Below, in pieces: positions 15,402 through 24,653 of a stretch of DNA of 64,000 nt. The stretch is from Bradyrhizobium sp. LMTR 3. GTDB taxonomy: Bacteria; Pseudomonadota; Alphaproteobacteria; Rhizobiales; Xanthobacteraceae. Location of the stretch: the NCBI RefSeq assembly GCF_001693485.1, contig NZ_MAXC01000033.1, positions 310,001 to 374,000 of the forward strand. Reading direction: 5' to 3'. Both the position numbers and the translations under genes were made by a program. The notes under the pieces were generated by a model, which had not been told where the DNA came from, ran no database searches, and saw only the letters and a program-made list of their open reading frames with translations. Within the stretch, counting starts at the first letter, position 1; each line of letters starts with the position of its first letter.

Positions 15402-16013
15402 ATGTCCGTCCGCCGCCTCGCACCGAAGGAATTGCAGCCCGCGAGCTTCACGTTCACGGATGAGAATCTCGCCTGGGCCAAGGCCCAGATCGCCAAGTAT
15501 CCGCCGGGTCGTCAGGCCTCCGCCGTGATCGCGATCCTGTGGCGCGCGCAGGAGCAGCATGAGGGGTGGGTGTCGGAAGCCGCGATCCGCGTGGTCGCCG
15601 ACCTGCTCGACATGCCCTACATCCGCGTGCTGGAAGTGGCGACCTTCTACACCATGTTCCAGTTGCAACCGGTCGGCAAGAAGGCCCATGTCCAGGTGTG
15701 CGGCACCACGCCGTGCCGGCTGCGCGGCGCCGGCGACCTGATCGAGGTGTGCCAGAGCCGGATCCATCACGAACCCTTCCATCTGTCGAAGGACGGCAAT
15801 TTCAGTTGGGAGGAGGTCGAGTGCCTGGGCGCCTGCGTGAACGCGCCGATGGTGCAGATCTGGAAGGACACCTACGAGGACCTGACCAAGGAAAGCTTCG
15901 GCAAGGTGCTGGACGGCTTTGCCTCGGGCAATCCGCCGAAGCCCGGACCGCAGATCGACCGTCAGTTCTCGGCGCCTGCGGGCGGGCCGACGACGCTGAA
16001 GGAATCCACATGA
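15402..16013 (+). CDS. nuoE: NADH-quinone oxidoreductase subunit E
   Basis: 203 residues (24 kDa type). It binds a [2Fe-2S] cluster (N1a) with cysteines in C-G-T-T-P-C-R-L-R-G and C-L-G-A-C-V-N-A-P. The N-terminal half has the A-T-F-Y-T-M-F motif of the family. The C-terminal 35 residues, rich in P/G/S, extend beyond the conserved core. It forms the NADH-oxidising module with NuoF and NuoG. Confidence 0.95.
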   Translation: MSVRRLAPKELQPASFTFTDENLAWAKAQIAKYPPGRQASAVIAILWRAQEQHEGWVSEAAIRVVADLLDMPYIRVLEVATFYTMFQLQPVGKKAHVQVCGTTPCRLRGAGDLIEVCQSRIHHEPFHLSKDGNFSWEEVECLGACVNAPMVQIWKDTYEDLTKESFGKVLDGFASGNPPKPGPQIDRQFSAPAGGPTTLKEST

Positions 16014-16117
16014 GGCGTGACGCTACATTGTCCGTAAACCGGACCGAGAGGGGCGGCGTGATGGAGAAGTCACGCTGTGCCGGGGCTCGCCTGCGCGCAG
16101 TCCAATCGCTGATCTGA
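16010..16117 (+). CDS. Possible 35-codon ORF between nuoE and nuoF
   Basis: The ATG overlaps the nuoE stop codon in an ATGA arrangement, and the frame runs 35 codons to 14 bases before nuoF. The product is basic (M-R-R-D-A-T-L-S-V-N-R-T-E-R) with no recognisable domain. Codon choice (AGG, ACA, TTG, GTA) is unlike the strongly biased neighbours, so it may be a chance frame in a 118-base spacer. The coupled start is the only positive sign. Confidence 0.2.
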   Translation: MRRDATLSVNRTERGGVMEKSRCAGARLRAVQSLI

Positions 16118-16131
16118 GGAAGCTTCAAGTC

Positions 16132-17457
<1,326 letters not shown>

Positions 17458-17462
17458 TGCCG

Positions 17463-17951
17463 ATGTCGCAACCGAGCTCCTGGTGGCAGAGATACGGGAC
17501 GCTGGCGCAGATGGCGCAGGCGGCCGTGGCGCTGCTCGGCTTTGTTGCGATCCTGTTCCAGATCAACGAAATCCGCACCAACAACCGCGCCACGAGCGCG
17601 CGGCAGGCGTTTCTGGGCTACACCGATCTGGCATTCAAGAATCCGAAATTCGCGCAGCCGGACTACGAGAAGATCAAGGCGGCCGGCGGCGATGAGCAGG
17701 TTCAGTACGAAAGCTTCGTCACGTACTTCCTCTACGCTTGCGAGGAAGCGATCGGCGCGTTCGCGGGAAAGCGCGAATGGCTGGCCTCCTGCGACTACGA
17801 CCTGAAGCCGCATCTGCCGTTCCTGTGCGAGAAGAACGCGGCGCAGCCGGCCTATCTCGCTACCTATGGCGCCGAGACTCAGCGATGGATCACGGCGTCG
17901 ATGAAGACCGCCAGCGTTACACCGCCAGACTGCAAGCTGGGAAAGACTTGA
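17463..17951 (+). CDS. Small membrane protein between nuoF and nuoG
   Basis: 162 residues. It has a single hydrophobic segment near the N-terminus (about residues 14-33, M-A-Q-A-A-V-A-L-L-G-F-V-A-I-L-F-Q-I), then a soluble helical part with R-A-T-S-A-R-Q-A-F-L and three cysteines. The ATG at 17463 is preferred over those at 17454 and 17457, because GGAG at 17451-17454 is then 8 bases away. It sits 5 bases after nuoF and 7 before nuoG, so it is transcribed with them, but it is not one of the 14 standard subunits. No family recognised. Confidence 0.65.
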   Translation: MSQPSSWWQRYGTLAQMAQAAVALLGFVAILFQINEIRTNNRATSARQAFLGYTDLAFKNPKFAQPDYEKIKAAGGDEQVQYESFVTYFLYACEEAIGAFAGKREWLASCDYDLKPHLPFLCEKNAAQPAYLATYGAETQRWITASMKTASVTPPDCKLGKT

Positions 17952-17958
17952 GACAGCA

Positions 17959-20037
17959 ATGACCAAACTCATCATCGACGGCAAAGAGATCGATGTGCCT
18001 GCGGAGTACACGCTGCTGCAGGCGTGCGAGGCCGCGGGCGCCGAAATCCCGCGCTTCTGCTACCACGAGCGGCTGTCGATCGCCGGCAATTGCCGGATGT
18101 GCCTCGTCGAGATCAAGGGCGGCCCGAAGCCGGTCGCAAGCTGCGCCTGGGGCGTGCGCGATTGCCGGCCCGGCCCCAAGGGCGAGCCGCCGGAAATTTC
18201 CACGCGTTCGCCGATGGTCAAGAAGGCACGCGAAGGCGTGATGGAATTTTTGCTGATCAACCACCCGCTGGATTGCCCGATCTGCGACCAGGGCGGCGAG
18301 TGCGATCTGCAGGACCAGGCGATGGGCTATGGCGTCGACACCTCGCGCTTTGCCGAGAACAAGCGCGCGGTCGAGGACAAATATCTGGGCGCGCTGGTCA
18401 AGACCTCGATGAATCGCTGCATCCAGTGCACGCGCTGCGTCCGCTTCTCCGCCGAAGTCTGCGGCACGCCGGAAATGGGCGCCACCGGGCGCGGCGAGGA
18501 CATGGAGATCACGACCTATCTGGAGCAGGCGCTGACGTCCGAGCTGCAGGGCAACCTCGTCGATATCTGTCCCGTGGGCGCGCTGACTTCGAAGCCGTAT
18601 GCTTTCGCCGCGCGTCCGTGGGAACTCGGCAAGACGCAGTCGGTGGACGTCATGGATGGCGTCGGTTCCGCGATCCGCGTCGATACCCGTGGCCGCGAGG
18701 TGATGCGGATCCTGCCGCGCATCAACGAGGCGGTGAACGAGGAATGGATTTCCGACAAGACCCGTCACGTCGTCGACGGGCTGCGTACGCAGCGGCTCGA
18801 CCGGCCCTATGTCCGCGAGCACGGCAAGCTTCGCGCCGCGTCGTGGCAGGAGGCCTTCGCGGCGGTCGCTGCCAAGGTCAGGATGAGCGACGGCAAGCGG
18901 ATGGGAGCCGTCGCCGGTGACCTCGCCGCGGTCGAGGAGATGTTCGCGCTCAAGGATCTGTTGGGCCGATATGGCTCCAGCAATCTGGCGGTGCAGGGTG
19001 GCGACGCCTTCGACCCCAAGGCGGGACGGGCGACCTACATCTTCAATCCGACCATTGTGGGCATCGAGCAGGCCGACGCGCTCCTGATCATCGGCTCCAA
19101 CCCGCGCAAGGAAGCCGCCGTCCTCAACGCGCGGATCCGCAAGCGCTGGCGCACGGGTCAGCTCAAGGTCGCTCTCGTCGGCGCCAAGGCCGATCTGACC
19201 TACGACTACGACTATCTCGGCGCGGGCGCGGATACGCTTGGCGAACTCGCCAGCGGCAAGCATTCCTTCGTCGAGGTGCTGAAGGGCGCCAAGCACCCGA
19301 TCGTGCTGGTCGGCGCCGGTGCGCTGGCGCGCCATGACGGGGCGGCGGTGCTTTCGCTGGCGGCCAAGGTCGCGGCAGGTGCGGGCGCGCTCAAGGACGG
19401 CTGGAACGGCTTTGCCGTTTTGCAGGATACCGCCTCGCGCGCGGGCGCGCTCGATATCGGCTTTGCCCCCGGTGCGGGCGGGCTCAGCCTCGCGCAGATG
19501 ACGACGTTCGGCACGCTCGACGTGCTGTTCCTGTTGGGGGCGGATGAGGTGAAGGTGCCGGACGGCACGTTCGTGGTCTATATCGGCACCCATGGCGACC
19601 GCGGCGCTCACCGCGCCGACGTCATCCTGCCGGGCGCGGCCTACACCGAGAAGTCCGGCCTCTACGTCAACACCGAGGGCAGGGCACAGATCGTCAGCCG
19701 CGCGGCGTTCCCGCCCGGAGAGGCGCGCGAGGACTGGGCGATCGTCCGCGCGCTGTCGGACGTGCTCGGCAAGAAGCTGCCCTACGACTCCCTGCAGGCG
19801 CTGCGCCAGGCGCTGTTCAAGGCCTTCCCGCATCTGATGCGGATCGACCAGATCGAGCCCGGCAAGGCCAGTGACGTCAAGGCGCTCGCAGGCAAGAAGG
19901 GCGGCAAGCTCGACAAGACCCCGTTCAAGAGTTCGGTCGAGGATTTCTATTTGACCAACCCCATCGCGCGGGCCTCGGTGGTGATGGCGGAATGTTCCCG
20001 GCTGGCGTCCGGGAAAATGCTGACGGCAGCGGAGTGA
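17959..20037 (+). CDS. nuoG: NADH-quinone oxidoreductase subunit G
   Basis: 692 residues (75 kDa type). The N-terminal ferredoxin-like domain has C-Y-H-E-R-L-S-I-A-G-N-C-R-M-C ([2Fe-2S] N1b). It is followed by D-C-P-I-C-D-Q-G-G-E-C-D-L-Q (the His-Cys3 N5 region) and C-I-Q-C-T-R-C-V-R-F with C-P-V-G-A-L-T (N4). The remaining 450 residues are the molybdopterin-oxidoreductase-like domain, which binds no cofactor in complex I. The spacing fits cotranscription with the flanking genes. Confidence 0.96.
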   Translation: MTKLIIDGKEIDVPAEYTLLQACEAAGAEIPRFCYHERLSIAGNCRMCLVEIKGGPKPVASCAWGVRDCRPGPKGEPPEISTRSPMVKKAREGVMEFLLINHPLDCPICDQGGECDLQDQAMGYGVDTSRFAENKRAVEDKYLGALVKTSMNRCIQCTRCVRFSAEVCGTPEMGATGRGEDMEITTYLEQALTSELQGNLVDICPVGALTSKPYAFAARPWELGKTQSVDVMDGVGSAIRVDTRGREVMRILPRINEAVNEEWISDKTRHVVDGLRTQRLDRPYVREHGKLRAASWQEAFAAVAAKVRMSDGKRMGAVAGDLAAVEEMFALKDLLGRYGSSNLAVQGGDAFDPKAGRATYIFNPTIVGIEQADALLIIGSNPRKEAAVLNARIRKRWRTGQLKVALVGAKADLTYDYDYLGAGADTLGELASGKHSFVEVLKGAKHPIVLVGAGALARHDGAAVLSLAAKVAAGAGALKDGWNGFAVLQDTASRAGALDIGFAPGAGGLSLAQMTTFGTLDVLFLLGADEVKVPDGTFVVYIGTHGDRGAHRADVILPGAAYTEKSGLYVNTEGRAQIVSRAAFPPGEAREDWAIVRALSDVLGKKLPYDSLQALRQALFKAFPHLMRIDQIEPGKASDVKALAGKKGGKLDKTPFKSSVEDFYLTNPIARASVVMAECSRLASGKMLTAAE

Positions 20038-20047
20038 GCGTGATCTG

Positions 20048-21118
20048 ATGGCTGAATTCTTCGCAAGCTCGTTCTGGACCGGCTTCCTCTGGCCGCTGAT
20101 CATCATGGTCGCGCAGAGCCTGCTGCTGCTCGTCGTGCTGCTGATCGCGATCGCCTACATCCTGCTCGCCGACCGCAAGATCTGGGCGGCGGTGCAAATC
20201 CGCCGCGGCCCCAACGTGGTAGGTCCTTGGGGCCTGCTGCAATCCTTCGCGGACCTCTTGAAGTTCGTGCTGAAGGAGCCGATCATCCCGTCCGGCTCCA
20301 ACAAGGGTGTGTTCCTGCTGGCGCCGCTGGTGTCCTGCGTGCTGGCGCTGGCCGCCTGGGCCGTCATTCCGATGGATGCCGGCTGGGTGATCTCCAATAT
20401 CAATGTCGGCGTCCTCTACATCTTCGCGATCTCGTCGCTGTCGATCTACGGCATCATCATGGCCGGCTGGTCGTCGAACTCGAAATACCCGTTCCTGGCG
20501 GCGCTTCGCTCCGCGGCGCAGATGGTGTCCTACGAAGTCTCGATCGGCTTCGTCATCATCACGGTTTTGTTGTGCGCCGGCTCGCTCAACCTTTCGGCGG
20601 TGGTGGAAGCGCAGAATGCCCGCGGTTTCGCCAGCCTGATCGGCCTGCCGCAGCTCACCATCCTGAACTGGTATGTGTGGCCGCTGTTCCCGATGTTCGT
20701 GGTGTTCTACGTCTCGGCGCTGGCCGAGACCAACCGTCCGCCGTTCGATCTGGTGGAAGCAGAATCCGAACTGGTCGCCGGCTTCATGGTCGAATACGGC
20801 TCGACGCCGTATCTCTTGTTCATGCTGGGCGAATACGTCGCGATCACCACGATGTGCGCGCTGGCGACGATCATGTTCCTCGGGGGCTGGCTGCCGCCGG
20901 TGGCGCTGCCGCCGTTCACCTGGATCCCGGGTGTGGTCTGGTTTGCGCTGAAACTGTTCTTCATGTTCTTCCTGTTCGCGATGGCGAAGGCGATCGTGCC
21001 GCGCTACCGCTACGACCAACTGATGCGGCTCGGCTGGAAGGTGTTTTTGCCGCTGTCGCTGGCGATGGTGGTGATTGTGGCCGGGGTGCTGCAATTCGCC
21101 GGCATTGCGCCGAAGTGA
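20048..21118 (+). CDS. nuoH: NADH-quinone oxidoreductase subunit H
   Basis: 356 residues with about eight membrane helices. This subunit links the peripheral arm to the proton-pumping arm and helps to form the quinone channel. Signatures are A-D-R-K-I-W-A-A-V-Q-I-R-R-G-P-N-V-V-G and A-E-T-N-R-P-P-F-D-L-V-E-A-E-S-E-L-V-A-G-F. It lies 10 bases after nuoG and 7 bases before nuoI. Confidence 0.96.
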   Translation: MAEFFASSFWTGFLWPLIIMVAQSLLLLVVLLIAIAYILLADRKIWAAVQIRRGPNVVGPWGLLQSFADLLKFVLKEPIIPSGSNKGVFLLAPLVSCVLALAAWAVIPMDAGWVISNINVGVLYIFAISSLSIYGIIMAGWSSNSKYPFLAALRSAAQMVSYEVSIGFVIITVLLCAGSLNLSAVVEAQNARGFASLIGLPQLTILNWYVWPLFPMFVVFYVSALAETNRPPFDLVEAESELVAGFMVEYGSTPYLLFMLGEYVAITTMCALATIMFLGGWLPPVALPPFTWIPGVVWFALKLFFMFFLFAMAKAIVPRYRYDQLMRLGWKVFLPLSLAMVVIVAGVLQFAGIAPK

Positions 21119-21125
21119 GGCCATC

Positions 21126-21620
21126 ATGAGTGTCAACGTCAATGCAACAGCCCGCGCGCTTCTCTTGAGCGAATTCGTATCGGCGTTCTTTCTCGCCATG
21201 CGCTATTTCTTCAAGCCGAAGCCGACCATCAACTATCCGTTCGAGAAGAACCCGATCTCGCCGCGCTTCCGCGGTGAGCATGCGCTGCGCCGCTATCCGA
21301 ACGGCGAGGAACGCTGCATCGCCTGCAAGCTGTGCGAGGCGATCTGCCCGGCGCAGGCGATCACGATCGAGGCCGGCCCGCGCCGCAACGACGGCACCCG
21401 CCGCACCGTGCGCTACGACATCGACATGGTGAAATGTATCTATTGTGGCCTGTGCCAGGAAGCCTGTCCGGTCGATGCCATCGTCGAGGGACCGAATTTC
21501 GAATTCGCGACCGAGACCCGCGAGGAACTCTACTATGACAAGGCGAAACTGCTCGCCAATGGCGACCGCTGGGAGCGCGAGATTGCGAAAGCCATCGAAC
21601 TCGACGCGCCGTACCGGTGA
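21126..21620 (+). CDS. nuoI: NADH-quinone oxidoreductase subunit I
   Basis: 164 residues (23 kDa type). It carries two [4Fe-4S] clusters (N6a and N6b) with the ferredoxin motifs C-I-A-C-K-L-C-E-A-I-C-P and C-I-Y-C-G-L-C-Q-E-A-C-P. The N-terminal amphipathic region (A-L-L-L-S-E-F-V-S-A-F-F-L-A-M-R-Y) contacts the membrane. Length is as expected. Confidence 0.96.
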   Translation: MSVNVNATARALLLSEFVSAFFLAMRYFFKPKPTINYPFEKNPISPRFRGEHALRRYPNGEERCIACKLCEAICPAQAITIEAGPRRNDGTRRTVRYDIDMVKCIYCGLCQEACPVDAIVEGPNFEFATETREELYYDKAKLLANGDRWEREIAKAIELDAPYR

Positions 21621-21629
21621 GGTGAGGAT

Positions 21630-22268
21630 ATGATCCTTCCCGCACTGTTCTTCTATCTCTTCGCCGGCGTCTGCGTGGCCTCGGCTGTGATGGTGATTGT
21701 GTCGCGCAATCCCGTGCACTCCGTGCTGTATCTGATCCTGGCCTTCGTCAACGCGTCCGGCCTGTTCGTGCTGATGGGCGCCGAATTCCTCGGCATGATG
21801 CTGATCGTGGTCTATGTCGGCGCGGTCGCGGTGCTGTTCCTGTTCGTGATCATGATGCTCGATGTCGACTTCACCGAGCTGCGTGAGGGCTTCATCGAAT
21901 ATCTGCCGATCGGTCTGGTGATCGGCGGCATCTTCCTCGCCGAGCTGCTACTGGTTGCCGGCGGCTGGGTCATGAACCCCGACACGGCGAAATCGATCAC
22001 GGCGGCGATCCCGGCCAATGTCAGCAACACCGAGGCGCTCGGGCTGGTGCTCTATACGAAGTACATCCATTACTTCCAGATCGCCGGCATCGTGCTTCTG
22101 GTCGCGATGATCGGCGCCATCGTGCTGACGCTGCGCCACAAGGCGAAGGTCAAGCGGCAGGACATCAACGTGCAGAACGCGCGCACGCCGGAGCTCGCGA
22201 TGGCCGTGCGCAAAGTGGCGTCGGGGCAGGGGCTGCAGGATACGGACGCGGCGGAGTGGGTGAAATGA
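21630..22268 (+). CDS. nuoJ: NADH-quinone oxidoreductase subunit J
   Basis: 212 residues with five membrane helices. The conserved core A-F-V-N-A-S-G-L-F-V-L-M-G-A-E-F-L-G-M-M-L-I continues into V-Y-V-G-A-V-A-V-L-F-L-F-V, the pi-bulge helix of this subunit. The C-terminal 40 residues are a polar cytoplasmic tail. The stop overlaps the nuoK start (ATGA). Confidence 0.95.
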   Translation: MILPALFFYLFAGVCVASAVMVIVSRNPVHSVLYLILAFVNASGLFVLMGAEFLGMMLIVVYVGAVAVLFLFVIMMLDVDFTELREGFIEYLPIGLVIGGIFLAELLLVAGGWVMNPDTAKSITAAIPANVSNTEALGLVLYTKYIHYFQIAGIVLLVAMIGAIVLTLRHKAKVKRQDINVQNARTPELAMAVRKVASGQGLQDTDAAEWVK

Positions 22269-22573
22269 CGATCGGTCTGGGCCACTATCTCGCGGTCGCC
22301 GCCACCCTGTTCACGATCGGGATCCTCGGCATCTTCCTGAACCGCAAGAACATCATCGTCATTTTGATGTCGATCGAGCTGATCCTGCTCGCCGTCAACA
22401 TCAACCTGGTGGCGTTCTCGACCTTCCTCGGCGACATCGTCGGCCAGGTATTCGCGCTGTTGGTGCTGACGGTCGCGGCGGCCGAGGCTGCGATCGGTCT
22501 CGCGGTGCTCGTGGTGTATTTCCGCAACCGCGGTTCGATCGCGGTTGAAGACGTCAATCTGATGAAGGGCTAA
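22265..22573 (+). CDS. nuoK: NADH-quinone oxidoreductase subunit K
   Basis: 102 residues, three membrane helices. It keeps two membrane glutamates of the proton path: one in M-S-I-E-L-I-L-L-A-V-N-I-N-L-V-A-F, the other in T-V-A-A-A-E-A-A-I-G-L-A. N-R-K-N-I-I-V-I-L precedes the first. Translation is coupled to nuoJ by a 4-base overlap. Confidence 0.95.
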   Translation: MTIGLGHYLAVAATLFTIGILGIFLNRKNIIVILMSIELILLAVNINLVAFSTFLGDIVGQVFALLVLTVAAAEAAIGLAVLVVYFRNRGSIAVEDVNLMKG

Positions 22574-22580
22574 AGCAGCT

Positions 22581-24653
22581 ATGGTTCAGGCAATCGTCTT
22601 TCTGCCGCTGCTGGGCGCCATTCTGGCCGGCCTGATCGCGATTTTCGGGGCGCATGCGCGCAATCCGAGCGGCGATGAGGTCAAGCATCACGACCACGGG
22701 CATCACGACCACGGCCATGGCGATCACGCGCACGCCGCGGAGGCCCATGACGATCATGGCCACGACGATCATCACGTCTCCGAGCCGCCGGCTCAGGGTT
22801 CGCGGGCGGCCGAACTGATCACGACGGGACTTCTGTTCGTTTCCGCCGCGCTCTCCTGGGTGACGCTGGTCGATGTCGGCTTCATGCACCATGACGCGCG
22901 GATCGCGCTGTTTCCCTGGATCAATTCCGGCGATCTGCAGGTGTCGTGGGCGCTGCGCGTCGACACGTTGACCGCCGTGATGCTGGTGGTGGTCAACACC
23001 GTCTCCTCGCTCGTGCACCTCTATTCCATCGGCTACATGGACGAGGATCCGCACCGGCCGCGCTTCTTCGCCTATCTCTCGCTGTTCACCTTCGCGATGC
23101 TGATGCTGGTGACCGCGGACAACCTGGTCCAGCTTTTCTTCGGCTGGGAGGGCGTCGGTCTGGCGAGCTATCTCCTGATCGGCTTCTGGTACCAGAAGCC
23201 GTCGGCGAACGCGGCGGCGATCAAGGCCTTCGTGGTCAACCGCGTCGGTGACTTCGGCTTTGCGCTCGGCATCTTCGCCGTCTTCATGCTGCTCAATACC
23301 ACCGATTTCGAGACCATCTTTGCCGGCGCACAGGGGCTCTCGGGCAAGACCATCGACTTCTTCGGCTGGCACGCCGACGCACTGACGCTGATCTGCCTAT
23401 TGCTGTTCATGGGCGCGATGGGCAAGTCGGCCCAGTTCCTGCTGCACACCTGGCTGCCGGACGCGATGGAAGGTCCGACCCCGGTCTCCGCGCTGATCCA
23501 CGCCGCGACCATGGTCACCGCCGGCGTATTCATGGTGGCGCGGCTGTCGCCGCTGTTCGAACTGGCGCCCAACGCGCAGGCCGTGGTGATGTTCTTCGGC
23601 GCCACCACCGCGTTCTTTGCGGCAACCGTCGGCCTCGTGCAGAACGACATCAAGCGCATCGTCGCCTATTCGACCTGTTCGCAGCTCGGTTACATGTTCG
23701 TGGCGATGGGAGCAGGGGCCTATTCGGTCGGCATGTATCACCTGTTCACCCACGCCTTCTTCAAGGCGCTGTTGTTCTTGGGCTCGGGCTCGGTGATCTA
23801 CGCGATGCACCACGAGCAGGACATCCGCAACATGGGCGGGCTGTGGCGCAAGATCCCCTACACCTATGCAGTGATGGTGATCGGCACGCTGGCGCTGACC
23901 GGCTTCCCGCTGACTGCGGGCTATTTCTCCAAGGACGCGATCATCGAGTCGGCTTATGTGGCGCACAACCCGTTCGGGTACTACGGCTTCGCTATGACGG
24001 TGATCGCGGCCGGCCTGACCTCGTTCTATTCGTGGCGCTTGATCTTCAAGACGTTCCACGGCGAACCGCACGACCAGCATCATTACGAAGCGGCGCATGA
24101 ATCGCCGATGTGGATGCTGGTCCCGATCGGCATTCTCGCCGCAGGCTCGATCCTCGCCGGCTTCCCGTTCTACGAGGTATTCGCCGGTCACGGCGTGGGG
24201 GAATTCTTCCGCGAGTCGCTGAAGATGCATCCGAACATCATCGACGAGATGCACCACATTCCGAAGACCATCGTCTATCTGCCGACCGTCATGATGGGGA
24301 TTGGCCTTTATATCGCTTACGTCTTCTACATCCGCCGGCCGTATCTGCCGGTCGAGCTCGCCAACCAGCACCAGATGCTCTACCACTTCCTGCTCAATAA
24401 ATGGTACTTCGACGAGCTCTATGAAATCATCTTCGTTCGCCCCGCGAAGTGGCTCGGCCGCTTCCTGTGGAAGAAGGGCGACGGTTTCGTCATCGACGGC
24501 TTCGGCCCGGATGGTGTCTCGGCACGCGTGCTCGACGTCACCCGCAATGTGGTGAAGATCCAGACCGGCTACCTCTATCACTATGCTTTTGCGATGCTGA
24601 TCGGTGTCGCGGGGCTGATCACCTGGTTCATGTTCGGCTTGGGAGGCCAGTAA
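22581..24653 (+). CDS. nuoL: NADH-quinone oxidoreductase subunit L with His-rich insert
   Basis: 690 residues. This is an antiporter-like proton-pumping subunit with many membrane helices and a long C-terminal lateral helix. Core motifs include the G-W-E-G-V-G-L-A-S-Y-L-L-I-G-F-W segment and H-T-W-L-P-D-A-M-E-G-P-T-P-V-S-A-L-I-H-A. Residues 36-65, just after the first hydrophobic segment, form a loop with 14 histidines among Asp, Gly and Ala (DNA 22686-22775), longer than in the textbook subunit. The stop overlaps the nuoM start by one base. Confidence 0.95.
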   Translation: MVQAIVFLPLLGAILAGLIAIFGAHARNPSGDEVKHHDHGHHDHGHGDHAHAAEAHDDHGHDDHHVSEPPAQGSRAAELITTGLLFVSAALSWVTLVDVGFMHHDARIALFPWINSGDLQVSWALRVDTLTAVMLVVVNTVSSLVHLYSIGYMDEDPHRPRFFAYLSLFTFAMLMLVTADNLVQLFFGWEGVGLASYLLIGFWYQKPSANAAAIKAFVVNRVGDFGFALGIFAVFMLLNTTDFETIFAGAQGLSGKTIDFFGWHADALTLICLLLFMGAMGKSAQFLLHTWLPDAMEGPTPVSALIHAATMVTAGVFMVARLSPLFELAPNAQAVVMFFGATTAFFAATVGLVQNDIKRIVAYSTCSQLGYMFVAMGAGAYSVGMYHLFTHAFFKALLFLGSGSVIYAMHHEQDIRNMGGLWRKIPYTYAVMVIGTLALTGFPLTAGYFSKDAIIESAYVAHNPFGYYGFAMTVIAAGLTSFYSWRLIFKTFHGEPHDQHHYEAAHESPMWMLVPIGILAAGSILAGFPFYEVFAGHGVGEFFRESLKMHPNIIDEMHHIPKTIVYLPTVMMGIGLYIAYVFYIRRPYLPVELANQHQMLYHFLLNKWYFDELYEIIFVRPAKWLGRFLWKKGDGFVIDGFGPDGVSARVLDVTRNVVKIQTGYLYHYAFAMLIGVAGLITWFMFGLGGQ

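Noticed and set aside
17917..20106. 729-codon open frame opposite nuoG
   Set aside because: Mirror frame of a high-GC gene; low-complexity composition rich in Arg, His and Asp, no family motif, and nuoG is certain.
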